64,000 nt of DNA from Hyphomonadaceae bacterium (GCA_016714495.1 JADKDU010000012.1:27733-91732); one strand, 5' to 3'. Positions 28,181 through 37,997 are shown, counted from the stretch's first letter. Translations and numbers: made by a program. Notes: a model not told the origin generated them from the sequence alone.

Positions 28181-30693
28181 CAGACAGTCTCCAGGGGTTT
28201 TGAAAGGGCGGTTGCAGGCGGATCGGCTGGGTCGAGCGCGTCCAGCACCCAGCCGAGCTGTCGCGCTATCAGGAACCGCCGCCAGAAGGGCTGAGCCGAT
28301 GGCTGGCGCTCGATTGACGTCATCAGGGCGCGGATGGCGGGGTCGGCAGCGGCGCAGAAGGCCAGCGCAATCGGTCCCAGCGCCAGCTCGAACAGGCGGC
28401 GTCCGCGTGGGCTCGCATAGTAATAGTGCCGCTTGCGCTGCGCCGTTGCGATCAGGTCAATCTCGGTCTCGTTGAGACCGAAGCGTTCATAGGCCTGCCG
28501 CTGCTGAGGCTCGAAGGCACGCTCATTGGGGAGATAGATGCGCGTGGGACAGGACTCGATCAGCGCGGGTGCGATGGCGCTCTCCGCGATGTCGGCAAGC
28601 GACTGCGTTGCGAACACGACGGCGACATTCTTCTTCCGGAGCGTCTTCAGCCATTCGCGGATACGGGCGGCAAAGATCGGCGAGTCGAGGAACAGCCAGG
28701 CCTCGTCGAGGATCAGCAGTGTCGGACTGCCATCGAACCGTTCCTCCAGCCGGTCGAACAGGTGGAGCAGGGCGGGCGCGGCAGCCTTTGGCCGCGCCAT
28801 GATCTCTTCCATCTCGAACAGGACGATGTCGGACAGGTTCAGCCGGTCCTCGGCGCCATCGAACACCCCGCCCATCGCGCCCTCCTGGGTGTAGGGCAGG
28901 AGGGCGGCCTGCACCGCGGCGTTCTGGACCAGCAGCCGAAGGCCCGTGAGGTGGCGCTGTTCAGGCGGCGCCGAGCGAAGGCTGCCGAGCGCGGACCAGA
29001 CAGGCTCCTTGACCTCTGGCGTATCGGGCAGGCCCTCCTGTGCGAGGATGGTCATCACCCAGTTGAGCGCATCTGCTCGGCCGTTGGGTGTGTCGATGCG
29101 GGCGAGCGGCTGGAACGCTGCAACGCCATCGCCTCCGAGATCGATGGCTGTGCCGCCCATGCCGAGGAGGGCGGCGCGCGCCGATCCGCCCTTGTCGAAC
29201 ACGAAGATCTTGGAGCCGGCGAAGCGCCGCCATTGCAGCGCGAGAAAGGCGAGCAGGACGGATTTGCCCGCGCCGGTCGGTCCGACCACCATGGTGTGGC
29301 CGACATCGCCGACATGGAGGTCGAGCCGGAACGGCGTCGATCCGTCCGTTTGTGCGACAGCCAGAGCCGGCGCGTTGAGGTGACGGTTGCGCGCGTCCCC
29401 GGCCCACGCGGTTGAGAGCGGTGCGATGTGCGACAGGTTGAGCGTCGACACCATGGGATGCCGGACATTTGCCCAGGCGTGCCCCGCAAGGCTCGACAGC
29501 CAGGATTCGACAGCGTTGAGCGTCTCGGCGACGGTGACGAAGCCGCGGGACGCAATGATCCGCTCCGCCGTGCGCAGCTTCTCATCGGCGTCTTCCGCTG
29601 TTGTCCCCATGACAACCAGCGTCGAGGTCAGGAAGCCGAAGCCGATCAGTTCGGAGCCCAGCTCATGCAAGGCCTCGTCGACCTCCTCCGATTTTGCGAT
29701 GGCGTCGGGATTGGCGAAGGTCGCCGCTTCCTTGGTCAGCATCTCCTTGACCAGCGCGCCCATCGACTTGTGCTTGGAAAACCAGAGCCTGCGCCATTTG
29801 ACGAGTTCGCGCTCCGATTCCTCGCGATCGAGGCACAGATAGCGGGTCATCCAGCGATAGGTCATCGCGGCGGCGTTGAGATCATCGAGCACGCCGGGAT
29901 GTGTGAAGGGCGGGAAGCCCTTGATCGTGAGCACCCGGAGATGTTTCGCGCCCAGCATCGGCGCGACCCCGCCGACGAGTGAGGCGTCGCACAGCCAGCC
30001 ATCGAGAAAGGCTGCGCCGCGAGGCGCCCGCACCTGAGTCGCGCGCGGCGAGACCTGACGCTTGAGGTAAGAGAGGGTTTCGTCATCGCCGAGGCGCTGG
30101 AACTCCGCGACGATGGCTTCGAACATGCCGAAGGCCTGGGCGACGCTGCGCTGGAAGCTCTCCAGCGCCTCGCGCGCCACCCGGCGGTCGAGCGCCTCCT
30201 TGGCGTCCGGGCGGGCGCGCTTTGCGTCCGCGCCATGAGATGGCGATCGCGCGGGTTTCTTCCCGTCGATCTCGAAGAAGAAGGCGGAGGCCTTTCGGCT
30301 CGAGTCCGGTTCCGGCGCCCATTGCAGGGTGAGATGGTGGATGGTCTCGAACTGTGTGTCTGTCTGCTCGAACTCCGCCGCCCGCTCCGAGTCGATCAGT
30401 CGCGACAGGTCATCTTCGAACGCGCCCGCGGGATAGTCGTTGATCTCGCGGCGGTCGGCCTCGACATAGATGGCCCAGCCGCGGCCAAGGCGGCGGAACA
30501 CATTGTTGGTGCGGGCAGCGAACGAGACCAGCTCTTCCGGCGTCGAAGACCTGACGTCCGGTCCGCGAAACCGCGCCGTCGCCTGGAAGGAGCCATCCTT
30601 GTTGAGGATGACGCCGGGCGCGACCAGCATCGCCCAGGGAAGATAATCCTCAAGGCGGTTGGGCGTATGAGCATAAGGCGCGAGAGAGAACAT
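28180..30693 (-). CDS. trbE: Conjugal transfer ATPase TrbE (VirB4-like)
   Basis: Large ATPase (837 residues) that powers pilus and channel assembly. The N-terminus MFSLAPYAHTPNRLEDYLPW is the TrbE signature. Walker A (VGPTGAGKSVLL) is near residue 470 and Walker B (LLILDEAWLFLD) near residue 665. The gene is intact. It lies 60 bp after trbD. Confidence 0.96.
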   Translation of the reverse strand: MFSLAPYAHTPNRLEDYLPWAMLVAPGVILNKDGSFQATARFRGPDVRSSTPEELVSFAARTNNVFRRLGRGWAIYVEADRREINDYPAGAFEDDLSRLIDSERAAEFEQTDTQFETIHHLTLQWAPEPDSSRKASAFFFEIDGKKPARSPSHGADAKRARPDAKEALDRRVAREALESFQRSVAQAFGMFEAIVAEFQRLGDDETLSYLKRQVSPRATQVRAPRGAAFLDGWLCDASLVGGVAPMLGAKHLRVLTIKGFPPFTHPGVLDDLNAAAMTYRWMTRYLCLDREESERELVKWRRLWFSKHKSMGALVKEMLTKEAATFANPDAIAKSEEVDEALHELGSELIGFGFLTSTLVVMGTTAEDADEKLRTAERIIASRGFVTVAETLNAVESWLSSLAGHAWANVRHPMVSTLNLSHIAPLSTAWAGDARNRHLNAPALAVAQTDGSTPFRLDLHVGDVGHTMVVGPTGAGKSVLLAFLALQWRRFAGSKIFVFDKGGSARAALLGMGGTAIDLGGDGVAAFQPLARIDTPNGRADALNWVMTILAQEGLPDTPEVKEPVWSALGSLRSAPPEQRHLTGLRLLVQNAAVQAALLPYTQEGAMGGVFDGAEDRLNLSDIVLFEMEEIMARPKAAAPALLHLFDRLEERFDGSPTLLILDEAWLFLDSPIFAARIREWLKTLRKKNVAVVFATQSLADIAESAIAPALIESCPTRIYLPNERAFEPQQRQAYERFGLNETEIDLIATAQRKRHYYYASPRGRRLFELALGPIALAFCAAADPAIRALMTSIERQPSAQPFWRRFLIARQLGWVLDALDPADPPATALSKPLETV

Positions 30694-30753
30694 GGGTCTG
30701 GTCCGTTGCGTGCGGGCGAATGAGTGGGTCAGGTCGCTGAGGGGTTGGGCGGT

Positions 30754-31020
30754 CTAGCTTTCGAGGCGATTGGGGATGCGCATGGCGCGCTTCAGCACCT
30801 CGACGGCGTCGGGGTCACGGCGGGCGAGGAAGACGCCGAGCAGGTGCCCCGCAATGCCCAGGATAATCCCCGGAATGAGCGCGCCAGCGAAGGCGACGAT
30901 CGCCGCCAGCGTGCCATTGAGGATGGCGTAGGATCGCGGCGCGCCGCCCATGAGGAGGGGAGCGGTGAGCCCGTGCCGGACCGGCGCCAGGAATCCCGGA
31001 ACATCGCGGGGGTCTCGCAT
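30754..31020 (-). CDS. trbD: Conjugal transfer protein TrbD (VirB3-like)
   Basis: Small inner-membrane protein of 88 residues with two hydrophobic segments (ILNGTLAAIVAFAGALIPGI and GIAGHLLGVFLARRDP). The ATG at 31020 follows a strong AGGAGG; the open frame upstream is not needed. It lies between trbC and trbE as expected. Confidence 0.9.
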   Translation of the reverse strand: MRDPRDVPGFLAPVRHGLTAPLLMGGAPRSYAILNGTLAAIVAFAGALIPGIILGIAGHLLGVFLARRDPDAVEVLKRAMRIPNRLES

Positions 31021-31030
31021 AGTCTGCCTC

Positions 31031-31375
31031 CTACGGAATAACCGCGCCGCCGCCGCCGACGAGCGGCAGGAAGAAGCTGGCGGCCGCGAACGCGATCGCG
31101 AGCCCGAACAGGATCTGCAGCAGCTTCTTGAAGCCCTGGCCGACATCGCCGAAGGCCAGCGTCAGGCCGGTCGCGACAATGATCAGGATCGCGACGATCC
31201 GCGCGACCGGACCGGTGATCGAATCCATGACCGCCGTGAGCGGTCCTTCCCACGGCATGCCGCCGCCGCCCGTCGCGGCGTGTGCGGCCCCTGTCATCAC
31301 CAGGGCCATCAGGCCCATCGTCGTCACATTGCCTGCCGCGCGCATCAGCGCACGCGTCATCGTCTGCGGTTTCAT
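31031..31375 (-). CDS. trbC: Conjugal transfer pilin TrbC (VirB2-like)
   Basis: Pilin precursor of 114 residues. A long signal-like segment ends GAAHAATGGGGMPWEGPL, followed by the two-helix pilin core VARIVAILIIVATGLTLAFGD and GLAIAFAAASFFLPLVGGG. TraF peptidase, encoded at 36119, probably processes it. It overlaps trbB by 4 bp. Confidence 0.92.
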   Translation of the reverse strand: MKPQTMTRALMRAAGNVTTMGLMALVMTGAAHAATGGGGMPWEGPLTAVMDSITGPVARIVAILIIVATGLTLAFGDVGQGFKKLLQILFGLAIAFAAASFFLPLVGGGGAVIP

Positions 31376-32361
31376 GTGGTTCTCCTGGCTGTTGGGTCAT
31401 GCGCGTGTCCCCCTCGCGCGGCGGGGTCCTGCGACGCCAGGGACATGCCCTTCGGCGCATAGATTTCGGGAATGCGCCGGCCGGCGGGCCCGCCGCGCTC
31501 GACGAAGACAATGAGGTCGATGGCTTCCGCGATGAGCGCGCGCGGCGGCGTCTCACAGACTTCCATGGTGAGCTGTTCGAGGCGCGCCAGCGCCGCCGGG
31601 GCCGAATTGGCGTGAAGGGTCGCGACGCCGCCGGGATGACCGGTGTTCCACGCCTTCAGGAGATCGAGCGCCTCGGGTCCGCGCACCTCGCCCACAATGA
31701 TCCGGTCGGGCCTCAACCGGAGCGTCGAGCGGACCAGGTCCGAGAGCGAGACCGATCCCTGCTGGGTGCGGAGCGCTACCACATCGTCGGCGGCGCATTG
31801 CAGTTCGCGGGTGTCCTCGAGGATGACGACACGCTCGCCCAGCCGAGCGATCTCGTGGAGGAGGGCGTTGGCGAGCGTCGTCTTGCCCGAGCCCGTTCCG
31901 CCCGCGACGATGATGTTCGCGCGTGTCCGTACGGCACGGCGGAGTTCCTCGCCTTGCTCGGGCGAGGCGATGCCTAGAGCGACATACTCGTCCAGCGTGA
32001 AGACGCGGCTGGCCGGCTTGCGGATTGCAAAACACGGCCCGCGTGCAACCGGCGGCAGCACGCCCTCGAACCGCTCGCCGCGTGGCGGCAGTTCCGCAGA
32101 GACGATCGGCCGGTCACGGTTGGCTTCGGCGCCGGTGAGAGTGGCGACGAGCCGGATGACGCGTTCGGTTTCGGCCGCTTCCAGCCGGTGCGGCGTGGGC
32201 ACGCGTCCCTTGCCGACCTGTTCAAGCCAGAGCCGTCCATCCGGATTGGCAATGACCTCGATCGTGTCAGGCGCTTCAAGCATCGCGGCGATGGATGGGC
32301 CCAGCGCTGTCGACAGCATGGCGAGGCCGCGCGTAGGGTCGGTCGTGTTCGGGGAGGTCAT
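31372..32361 (-). CDS. trbB: P-type conjugative transfer ATPase TrbB (VirB11-like)
   Basis: Hexameric secretion ATPase, 329 residues. Walker A GGTGSGKTTLANALL is near residue 155, followed by VVILEDTRELQC and the Walker B region RPDRIIVGEVRGPEALDLL with the His box NTGHPGGVATLHAN. It overlaps the CopG gene by 4 bp at its start. Intact. Confidence 0.95.
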   Translation of the reverse strand: MTSPNTTDPTRGLAMLSTALGPSIAAMLEAPDTIEVIANPDGRLWLEQVGKGRVPTPHRLEAAETERVIRLVATLTGAEANRDRPIVSAELPPRGERFEGVLPPVARGPCFAIRKPASRVFTLDEYVALGIASPEQGEELRRAVRTRANIIVAGGTGSGKTTLANALLHEIARLGERVVILEDTRELQCAADDVVALRTQQGSVSLSDLVRSTLRLRPDRIIVGEVRGPEALDLLKAWNTGHPGGVATLHANSAPAALARLEQLTMEVCETPPRALIAEAIDLIVFVERGGPAGRRIPEIYAPKGMSLASQDPAARGGHAHDPTARRTT

Positions 32362-32804
32362 TCTGCGGCCTCCCGCACGGCATGAATTTCGTCTCTGGGC
32401 GCCATGAGCTGCCCAAGGGTTTCGCGGCAGACGCTGCGACCCGCCGCCAGCCGGGCGATGACGATCGACAGGATGTTGCGCAACCGGTCGCTTCCGCGTG
32501 CTTCAAGCCTGGGGAGATCGGCTTCCGGTATCTCGGGCGCGACGCTCAGGGAGAAGCGCGCGGCCTGCGCGGTCAGTTCGAAGTGTGTGTCCTGCACTTG
32601 ACTGATCTGGCGGAGCTGGCGTCCGAACTGGTCCATGCGCGCCATCAGGGCTGCGTGTTCGACGTCGCGCCCGGTGTTGCCGAGCCGGCGCACGATCGCG
32701 TCTTCGATGATGTCGGACATGCTGCGATCGTCGATCGCGGACACGCGTTTCAGCGTCTCGGCAATGTCGGGTGTCACGTAGACGGTGATCTTGGTGCGGG
32801 CCAT
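32358..32804 (-). CDS. CopG/ribbon-helix-helix protein of the trb operon
   Basis: A 148-residue protein with an N-terminal ribbon-helix-helix domain (KITVYVTPDIAETLKRVSAIDDRSMSDIIEDAIVRR). The central part is helical. It sits between traG and trbB in the position usual for alphaproteobacterial trb clusters, 6 bp after traG, and likely regulates the operon or assists the relaxosome. Its operator is not identified. Confidence 0.85.
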   Translation of the reverse strand: MARTKITVYVTPDIAETLKRVSAIDDRSMSDIIEDAIVRRLGNTGRDVEHAALMARMDQFGRQLRQISQVQDTHFELTAQAARFSLSVAPEIPEADLPRLEARGSDRLRNILSIVIARLAAGRSVCRETLGQLMAPRDEIHAVREAAE

Positions 32805-32810
32805 GACTTG

Positions 32811-34796
32811 TCAGAGCTCCGTTCCGGTGAACAGGTCATCGTCGAGACCGAACTGCAGGCGGACAGGATCGGGCGCGTCGATTGCGTGCGCATCGTCGCG
32901 ATCATCTGGTGTAGGTGGGGCTTGTCCAACGGCTGTATCGGCCGGCGGGACAGGTGCGCCGAACTCGAAAGCTTTCTGCTGGGACGAGGCGCCAGCGCGG
33001 CGCGGGGTTGGACGCGCGGGCGACTTGGCGGGTTTCGGCGCGGGCGCAGGCGCCGGCGGGGTCACGGGCAGGGCGACGCCATCCCAAACGGTCTGCACGC
33101 CCGGGCCGCGCACCGGCGGGAAGGTCACGGCGGGCCGGACACGCGATGCGAACGCCGGATTGTCGAAATAGCGAACCTTGCGCGCGCGAATGGGCGGCGA
33201 TCCGCCCGTAAGGATCAGAGAGTCGGTTGCGGGCAGCTGCATCACTTCGCCCGGCGTCAGCAAGGAACGCGGGACTTCCTGCCGCGAGACCATGGTGTGA
33301 CCGAGCCACGGCGCCATGCGCGAGCCGGCATAGTTCATCTGCGAGCGCGACTCGGTCGTGACGCCCAGCATGTCCGAGATGCGCTTGGCGGTGCGTTCGT
33401 CATTGCAGGCGAACGCGACCCGTACATGCGCGTTGTCGAGGATCGACGAATGCTCGCCATAGGCTTGGCTGATCTGGTTCAGGGACTGGGCGACAAGGCA
33501 AGCCTTGATGCGGTAGCCGCGGATGTAGGCGAGGGCGTGCTCGAAGAAATCAAGCTTCCCAAGTTGCGGGAACTCGTCGAGCATCAACAGCACGCGCCGA
33601 CCGGCGCCGTTTTGCCGGGCCGCGACCTCTGTCAGGCGCTTCAGGATCTGGTTGAGCACCAGGCGCAGCAGCGCCTTCAACCGTGAAATCTCTTCCGGCG
33701 GAATGACGAGGTAGAGCGAGATCGGCCGCGCGCCGGTGATGATGTCCTCGATCGAGAAGTCCGAAACCTCGGTTGCGCGCGCCAGAACAGGATCGCGGTA
33801 GAGGACGAGGTAGCCCAGCGCAGTCGAGACGACCCCGGAGCGCTCCGCTTCCGCCATGTCGAGAAGCTGCCTGGCGCCCGCAGCAACGACAGGGTGGGGC
33901 AGGCCGTTCTTTATGGACCGGCCAAGCATCTCCTCGAGCAGGTTCGAGACAGGCCGCTGCGGGTCGGCAAGCAGTTCCGCGACGCGGGCGAGGGTCTTTT
34001 GTCGTTCCGCATAGAGCGTCCACAGCATGACGGCGACGAGCAGTTCGAAAGCGCGGAGCTGCCAGTGGCTTCTCTCGCGCAGGGCGCCTTCGGGATCGAC
34101 CAGCATGTCGGCGAGGATCTGGGCGTCGCGAACTTCGGCATCGCCGCGCCGGATCTGGGTCAGCGGATTGTAGCGGTGGGCGCCAGTCTCGGTAGGGGCG
34201 AAGCGATAGACGGGTCCGAATGACGCGCGCAATCCGGATGTGACCGTCCAGTTCTCGCCCTTGAGATCGAGTGCGATATAGGAGTGACGCCAGACGAGGC
34301 CTGTCGGCAGTGAGACGCCAACGCTCTTGCCTGTGTTGGTCGGCGCCACGACAAGCACGTGCTCGTCGCCATCATGGCGAAGGATGTGCTTGTTCCAGGC
34401 GCCGAGGATGACGCCGTCGCCGCTCGTCAGATGGAGTCGTTTGACGTCGGCTGCATTGGCCCAGCGCGCAGTGCCATAGGTGTTGGAGTTCCTGGCCTCG
34501 CGGGACCGCCAGAGCGAGAAGGCGAATGCCATTGCGACAGCGATGGCGACGCCAGAGAGGAAGATCAGCCCCGCGGCTTCGAAAACCTCACGCGCATAGG
34601 CGTCAAAGTAATACCACCACAGCAGGAACTTCCACGGCGCGTAGAGGCGGACGCCCCAGACCAATGCGTCCGGAGGCCCGAGCTGTGGCTGATAGCCGAG
34701 CGCATCCGCAGTCCACTGCGTCGCCACGACGGCACTGGCGACGAAGGCGCACAGCACGGCCAGGATCTGGCCCCAGTAGACGCGGCCGGCGCTCAT
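32811..34796 (-). CDS. traG: Conjugal transfer coupling protein TraG (VirD4-like)
   Basis: Coupling ATPase that delivers the relaxase-DNA complex to the Trb channel. The ATG at 34796 gives a 661-residue protein with two N-terminal membrane helices (QILAVLCAFVASAVVATQW and AGLIFLSGVAIAVAMAFAF). Walker A VVAPTNTGKSVGVSLPTG is near residue 150 and Walker B is in VLLMLDEFPQLGKLDFFE. The C-terminal tail is Pro/Ala-rich. It is the first gene of the minus-strand transfer operon. Confidence 0.95.
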   Translation of the reverse strand: MSAGRVYWGQILAVLCAFVASAVVATQWTADALGYQPQLGPPDALVWGVRLYAPWKFLLWWYYFDAYAREVFEAAGLIFLSGVAIAVAMAFAFSLWRSREARNSNTYGTARWANAADVKRLHLTSGDGVILGAWNKHILRHDGDEHVLVVAPTNTGKSVGVSLPTGLVWRHSYIALDLKGENWTVTSGLRASFGPVYRFAPTETGAHRYNPLTQIRRGDAEVRDAQILADMLVDPEGALRERSHWQLRAFELLVAVMLWTLYAERQKTLARVAELLADPQRPVSNLLEEMLGRSIKNGLPHPVVAAGARQLLDMAEAERSGVVSTALGYLVLYRDPVLARATEVSDFSIEDIITGARPISLYLVIPPEEISRLKALLRLVLNQILKRLTEVAARQNGAGRRVLLMLDEFPQLGKLDFFEHALAYIRGYRIKACLVAQSLNQISQAYGEHSSILDNAHVRVAFACNDERTAKRISDMLGVTTESRSQMNYAGSRMAPWLGHTMVSRQEVPRSLLTPGEVMQLPATDSLILTGGSPPIRARKVRYFDNPAFASRVRPAVTFPPVRGPGVQTVWDGVALPVTPPAPAPAPKPAKSPARPTPRRAGASSQQKAFEFGAPVPPADTAVGQAPPTPDDRDDAHAIDAPDPVRLQFGLDDDLFTGTEL

Positions 34797-35090
34797 TGAT
34801 CGGCCGCCTTCGGCTTGATCATGAGCCGGCCGGCGAACACTGCGTGTGTCGTGCGAGGGCGGGAAGGTCTCCTGACGACTGCTCGCCGGCAACGCGCATC
34901 GCTTACGTAAGCGGCGCCCGCAGCGCACCAAAAGGCGAAGCTGGTCCGGGCCTTGCTTGGATAATTTCTTAACGGGGGTAGACACTTGTCCATCGCGTGC
35001 ACCAGCCATTCGATTGGCTAGGCTTAGTCGCGACCGCGGCGGTTCCGCTTCCCAGTTATTTCGACAAGGGGTCGTCGAAAAGGAGCGAAC
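34797..35090. promoter_or_regulatory. Divergent traG / lysR promoter region with a 14-bp palindrome
   Basis: A 294-bp gap between the transfer operon and the LysR gene. It holds the perfect palindrome CGCTTACGTAAGCG at 34900-34913, about 105 bp ahead of traG and 180 bp ahead of the LysR gene. A LysR-type or other regulator could bind here. No gene is seen. Confidence 0.5.
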
Positions 35091-36116
35091 GTGGGTGGGG
35101 CGAAACTGGATTGGGATCGGCTTAAGGTTTTCCAGACCGTAGCCGATTCAGGAAGCATCAACGCAGCCGCCAAGGTGCTGGGTCGTAGCTACGGCAAGGT
35201 ATCGAAGGACCTCGAGGAACTCGAGCGCGCCCTCGGTCACCAGCTGTTTGAACGATCAAACCGGGGGCTCGAATTGACAACCGTTGGCGAAGACATTCTG
35301 CGAACAGCACGCAGCATGGCCGATTCCGTTCAGACCATCATTGACCGTGCCAACGACAGCGGCCCGGGCCAGCTCGTGATCTGCGCGCGCGAGGGCATCG
35401 CCAGCTACTGGTTGGCGCGTCGCCTGCCTGAGCTCCTGCAGATCGAGCCCGACGTCAGGTTGTTCATCAGGGTTCTGCCGACGACGCCTAACCTGGCCGA
35501 AGGTGATGGCGACATCGCAATCCAGTTCGAAAAACCAACAACCGCCAACATCGTCTCGCGTCAGCTTGGATGGCTGCATTACATTCTGTACGCCGCGCCG
35601 AGCTATCTCGCGCGGCACGGCGAACCTCGGCAGATGGCGGATCTGCAGGCGCACAAATGCCTAAGGCTGACGGGAGAAGTGTACCAGCCGGAAGGCTCGC
35701 GACAGGACGCGGCGGCCTGGGGCGCAATCCTTCCCCACACGATGGAAACGGATGCTGGCACTGTCCTCATGGAAGCATGCGCGGCCGGGGCGGGCATTGC
35801 CGTTCTGCCCAGCTACGTCTCCCAGTTTGAAGATCGGCTGACGCCGCTGACGCACATCAAGCCGCTAGCAACCGTGCGCTTCTGGCTGACCTACACCGAG
35901 CGCGCGCGGAACATGGAGGCCAGTCAGCCGGTGCTGCACTGGATCAGGTCGTGCTTCGACCCGGTCCGCAATCCGTGTTTCCGGGAAATCTACGTGCCGC
36001 CGGAGCGACCCGCTTACACAGCTGGAGCAGCGGAGGCGCAGGCCCCGAAGCAGGGGAATGACAACGTTGCCGTGACACGCCGCGTCAGTGCTCGCCGCAC
36101 CGCGTCGCTGACCTGA
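35091..36116 (+). CDS. LysR family regulator of the conjugation region
   Basis: A 341-residue LysR regulator. The start is GTG at 35091, preceded by AAAGGAG. The helix-turn-helix is DWDRLKVFQTVADSGSINAAAKVLGRSYGKVSKDLEELE (in part), followed by a substrate-binding domain (LAEGDGDIAIQFEKP, ETDAGTVLMEACAAGAGIAVLP). The C-terminal ~40 residues are not conserved. It lies divergent from traG and 2 bp ahead of traF, so control of transfer is likely. The inducer is unknown. Confidence 0.88.
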   Translation: MGGAKLDWDRLKVFQTVADSGSINAAAKVLGRSYGKVSKDLEELERALGHQLFERSNRGLELTTVGEDILRTARSMADSVQTIIDRANDSGPGQLVICAREGIASYWLARRLPELLQIEPDVRLFIRVLPTTPNLAEGDGDIAIQFEKPTTANIVSRQLGWLHYILYAAPSYLARHGEPRQMADLQAHKCLRLTGEVYQPEGSRQDAAAWGAILPHTMETDAGTVLMEACAAGAGIAVLPSYVSQFEDRLTPLTHIKPLATVRFWLTYTERARNMEASQPVLHWIRSCFDPVRNPCFREIYVPPERPAYTAGAAEAQAPKQGNDNVAVTRRVSARRTASLT

Positions 36117-36118
36117 AC

Positions 36119-36616
36119 ATGCGCGGACGGGCCGTGACCCTGAGTGTCGCTGCAGCCGCCATCGCGATGCTCTGCTTTACGGGAAACGCAAACTCGGCAC
36201 GCCTCGTCTGGAACACGACGGCGAGCGCGCCTGCTGGACTATACAGCATAGAGCAGGGGATATGGCGCGTAGGCGATCGCGTTGCGGTTCGTCCATCGGC
36301 GTCGCTTGCCGAAGATCTCGACCGGCGCGGCATTCTTCCGCTCGGCAAGCTGCTCATCAAAAGAGTTGCTGCCGGTCGAGGCGATACGGTGTGTCGTGAT
36401 GGCAAGCGTGTCACGGTGAACAGGTTGCAGGTAGCGGTCGCGAAGGTCGCGTCGCGCACCGCAGAGGCGCTGCCGTTGTGGGGCGGCTGCCGACGGTTGG
36501 GCGCATCAGAGGTTCTTCTTCTTGGAGACACGCCGGACTCCTACGATGGGCGGTATTTCGGGGTGACGTCTGCCGAAGAAGTCTTCGGCCGCGTCGAATT
36601 ACTGATCGGGTGGTAA
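36119..36616 (+). CDS. traF: Conjugative transfer signal peptidase TraF (S26 family)
   Basis: A 165-residue S26 peptidase that matures and cyclises TrbC pilin in related systems. One N-terminal hydrophobic segment is seen. The catalytic Ser lies in NTTASAPAGLYSI and the catalytic Lys in GKLLIKRVAAGRGDTVCRDG. The C-terminal box is LLLGDTPDSYDGRYFG. It is 2 bp downstream of the LysR gene. Confidence 0.92.
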   Translation: MRGRAVTLSVAAAAIAMLCFTGNANSARLVWNTTASAPAGLYSIEQGIWRVGDRVAVRPSASLAEDLDRRGILPLGKLLIKRVAAGRGDTVCRDGKRVTVNRLQVAVAKVASRTAEALPLWGGCRRLGASEVLLLGDTPDSYDGRYFGVTSAEEVFGRVELLIGW

Positions 36617-36998
36617 GTGCGGCCCCTCGCAGCGCCGTGTTTCGAAATTTGTTGCGGTGCGGGTCTCCCATATCAAGAAAAGTCCCCTCTATCGCAAGGA
36701 CCGCTTAGCGCCCTCCAAAAGAGTTCTTGTTTTGTTCTGTTCGGCTGGTAGAATCAATCGGGGCGATTCGACCGCCGCGGCACGCAGCGGCATCGCCTTG
36801 TGGACAGAGCGTCACGGCCGGGCGCCGCGTCGTCCGAGAAAACCGCGATTGACAGGCTGCGGAGCGACGCCCAAGGCATCGCGTTAATACATCGGCAAGA
36901 GCTCATCGCCGCGGCAGGAAAGAGCTCGACGCCATTAAGAGTTGGAGAGTGGCCAGAGGGTAAGCTGTGACATGCCGCGATCGGGGGGAGAGTTGACG
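36617..36998. other. Gap upstream of ietA with a promoter but no gene
   Basis: About 380 bp without a convincing reading frame. It contains the SOS-like promoter at 36723-36754. The leader from there to the ATPase start would be about 240 nt. Confidence 0.5.
36723..36754 (+). promoter_or_regulatory. LexA-type box overlapping a sigma-70-like promoter
   Basis: GTTC at 36723-36726 and GTTC at 36734-36737 are separated by exactly 7 bases, the GTTC-N7-GTTC consensus of alphaproteobacterial LexA. It overlaps a possible -35 (TTGTTT, 36727-36732) and is followed after 16 bp by TAGAAT (36749-36754) as -10. The promoter points toward the AAA ATPase gene at 36999. Confidence 0.5.
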
Positions 36999-37997
36999 AT
37001 GAAACACCTAGTCGCACTGCTGAATTCGCATATCGAAGGCGACGACGAGCGCTTCCTGTCCGTCGCACTTCAAGTCGCCGCGACCGAGGCCCGCGAAGGC
37101 CGCACCGAAGAAGCCGAACGCCTCCGCGATCTTGTCCAGAAGGCGCGCGACCAGCGCCGCAACCGCCCCGTGACAGCGCAGCAGACGCCAATCCCGCTTG
37201 CGCGCCCCAAGGGTGAGCTTTCCGCGCTCGTCGGCAGCGCGTATCCGAAGATACGGCTGTCGGACATGGTGCTCGCCGAGGGCATCGCGAAACGCCTGAA
37301 GCGCGTGATCCGTGAACAGCAGATGCGCGCGAAGCTGCGCGACAACGGACGCATCCCAACCACGCACATGCTGCTCGCCGGCCTGCCGGGAACCGGAAAG
37401 ACGATGACGGCGTCAGCGCTTGCCGGAGAGCTCCACCTTCCCCTGTTCACGGTCAATCTCGACGCCCTATTCAGCAAATTCCTCGGCGAGACCGCTGGAA
37501 AACTGAGACTGCTCTTCGATCAGATCGCACAGGTCCGCGGCGTCTACCTCCTCGACGAGTTCGATGCGATCGGCAGCAGCCGCAGCGCGACGAACGACAT
37601 CGGCGAGATCCGCCGCATCCTGAACTCTGTCCTCGTCTACATGGAAGAACCGAATGCGACCGATAGCCTCGTGATCGCAGCCAGTAATCACGCGGAGCTG
37701 CTCGACGGCGCGCTTGCCCGCCGCTTCGATGAAGTCGTGATGTACGACCTTCCCGACGCCGAGGCCGCAAAGGCTGTGCTCACGCGGCGCCTGGGACATT
37801 TCAAGCTCACCGCGCGCGCCTGGACGGGCATCACCAAGCACACCGAGGGCCTGAGTCAGGCCGAACTAACGCGCGCGGCAGACGTTGTGGTGAAGGCCGC
37901 GATTCTCGATGGCGCCAGCAAAATTTCCGCAGCGTCACTGAAGGACGCGCTTGAGGACAGGCGCGCGTTTCGCAGCCGTTTCATCCGAAAACGCTAA
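36999..37997 (+). CDS. ietA: AAA ATPase IetA (plasmid stability / defence pair)
   Basis: A 332-residue AAA ATPase of the FtsH-like clade. Walker A GLPGTGKT is at residues 128-135, the pore region LDALFSKFLGETAGKLR follows, Walker B is YLLDEFDAIG and the sensor and Arg-finger region is GALARRFDEVVMYDLPD. The ATG at 36999 follows GGGGGGAG. Paired with the subtilase gene 50 bp downstream, it matches IetA-IetS of the Agrobacterium Ti plasmid, where the ATPase acts as antitoxin and the protease as toxin. Similar pairs have been reported as phage defence. Confidence 0.85.
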   Translation: MKHLVALLNSHIEGDDERFLSVALQVAATEAREGRTEEAERLRDLVQKARDQRRNRPVTAQQTPIPLARPKGELSALVGSAYPKIRLSDMVLAEGIAKRLKRVIREQQMRAKLRDNGRIPTTHMLLAGLPGTGKTMTASALAGELHLPLFTVNLDALFSKFLGETAGKLRLLFDQIAQVRGVYLLDEFDAIGSSRSATNDIGEIRRILNSVLVYMEEPNATDSLVIAASNHAELLDGALARRFDEVVMYDLPDAEAAKAVLTRRLGHFKLTARAWTGITKHTEGLSQAELTRAADVVVKAAILDGASKISAASLKDALEDRRAFRSRFIRKR

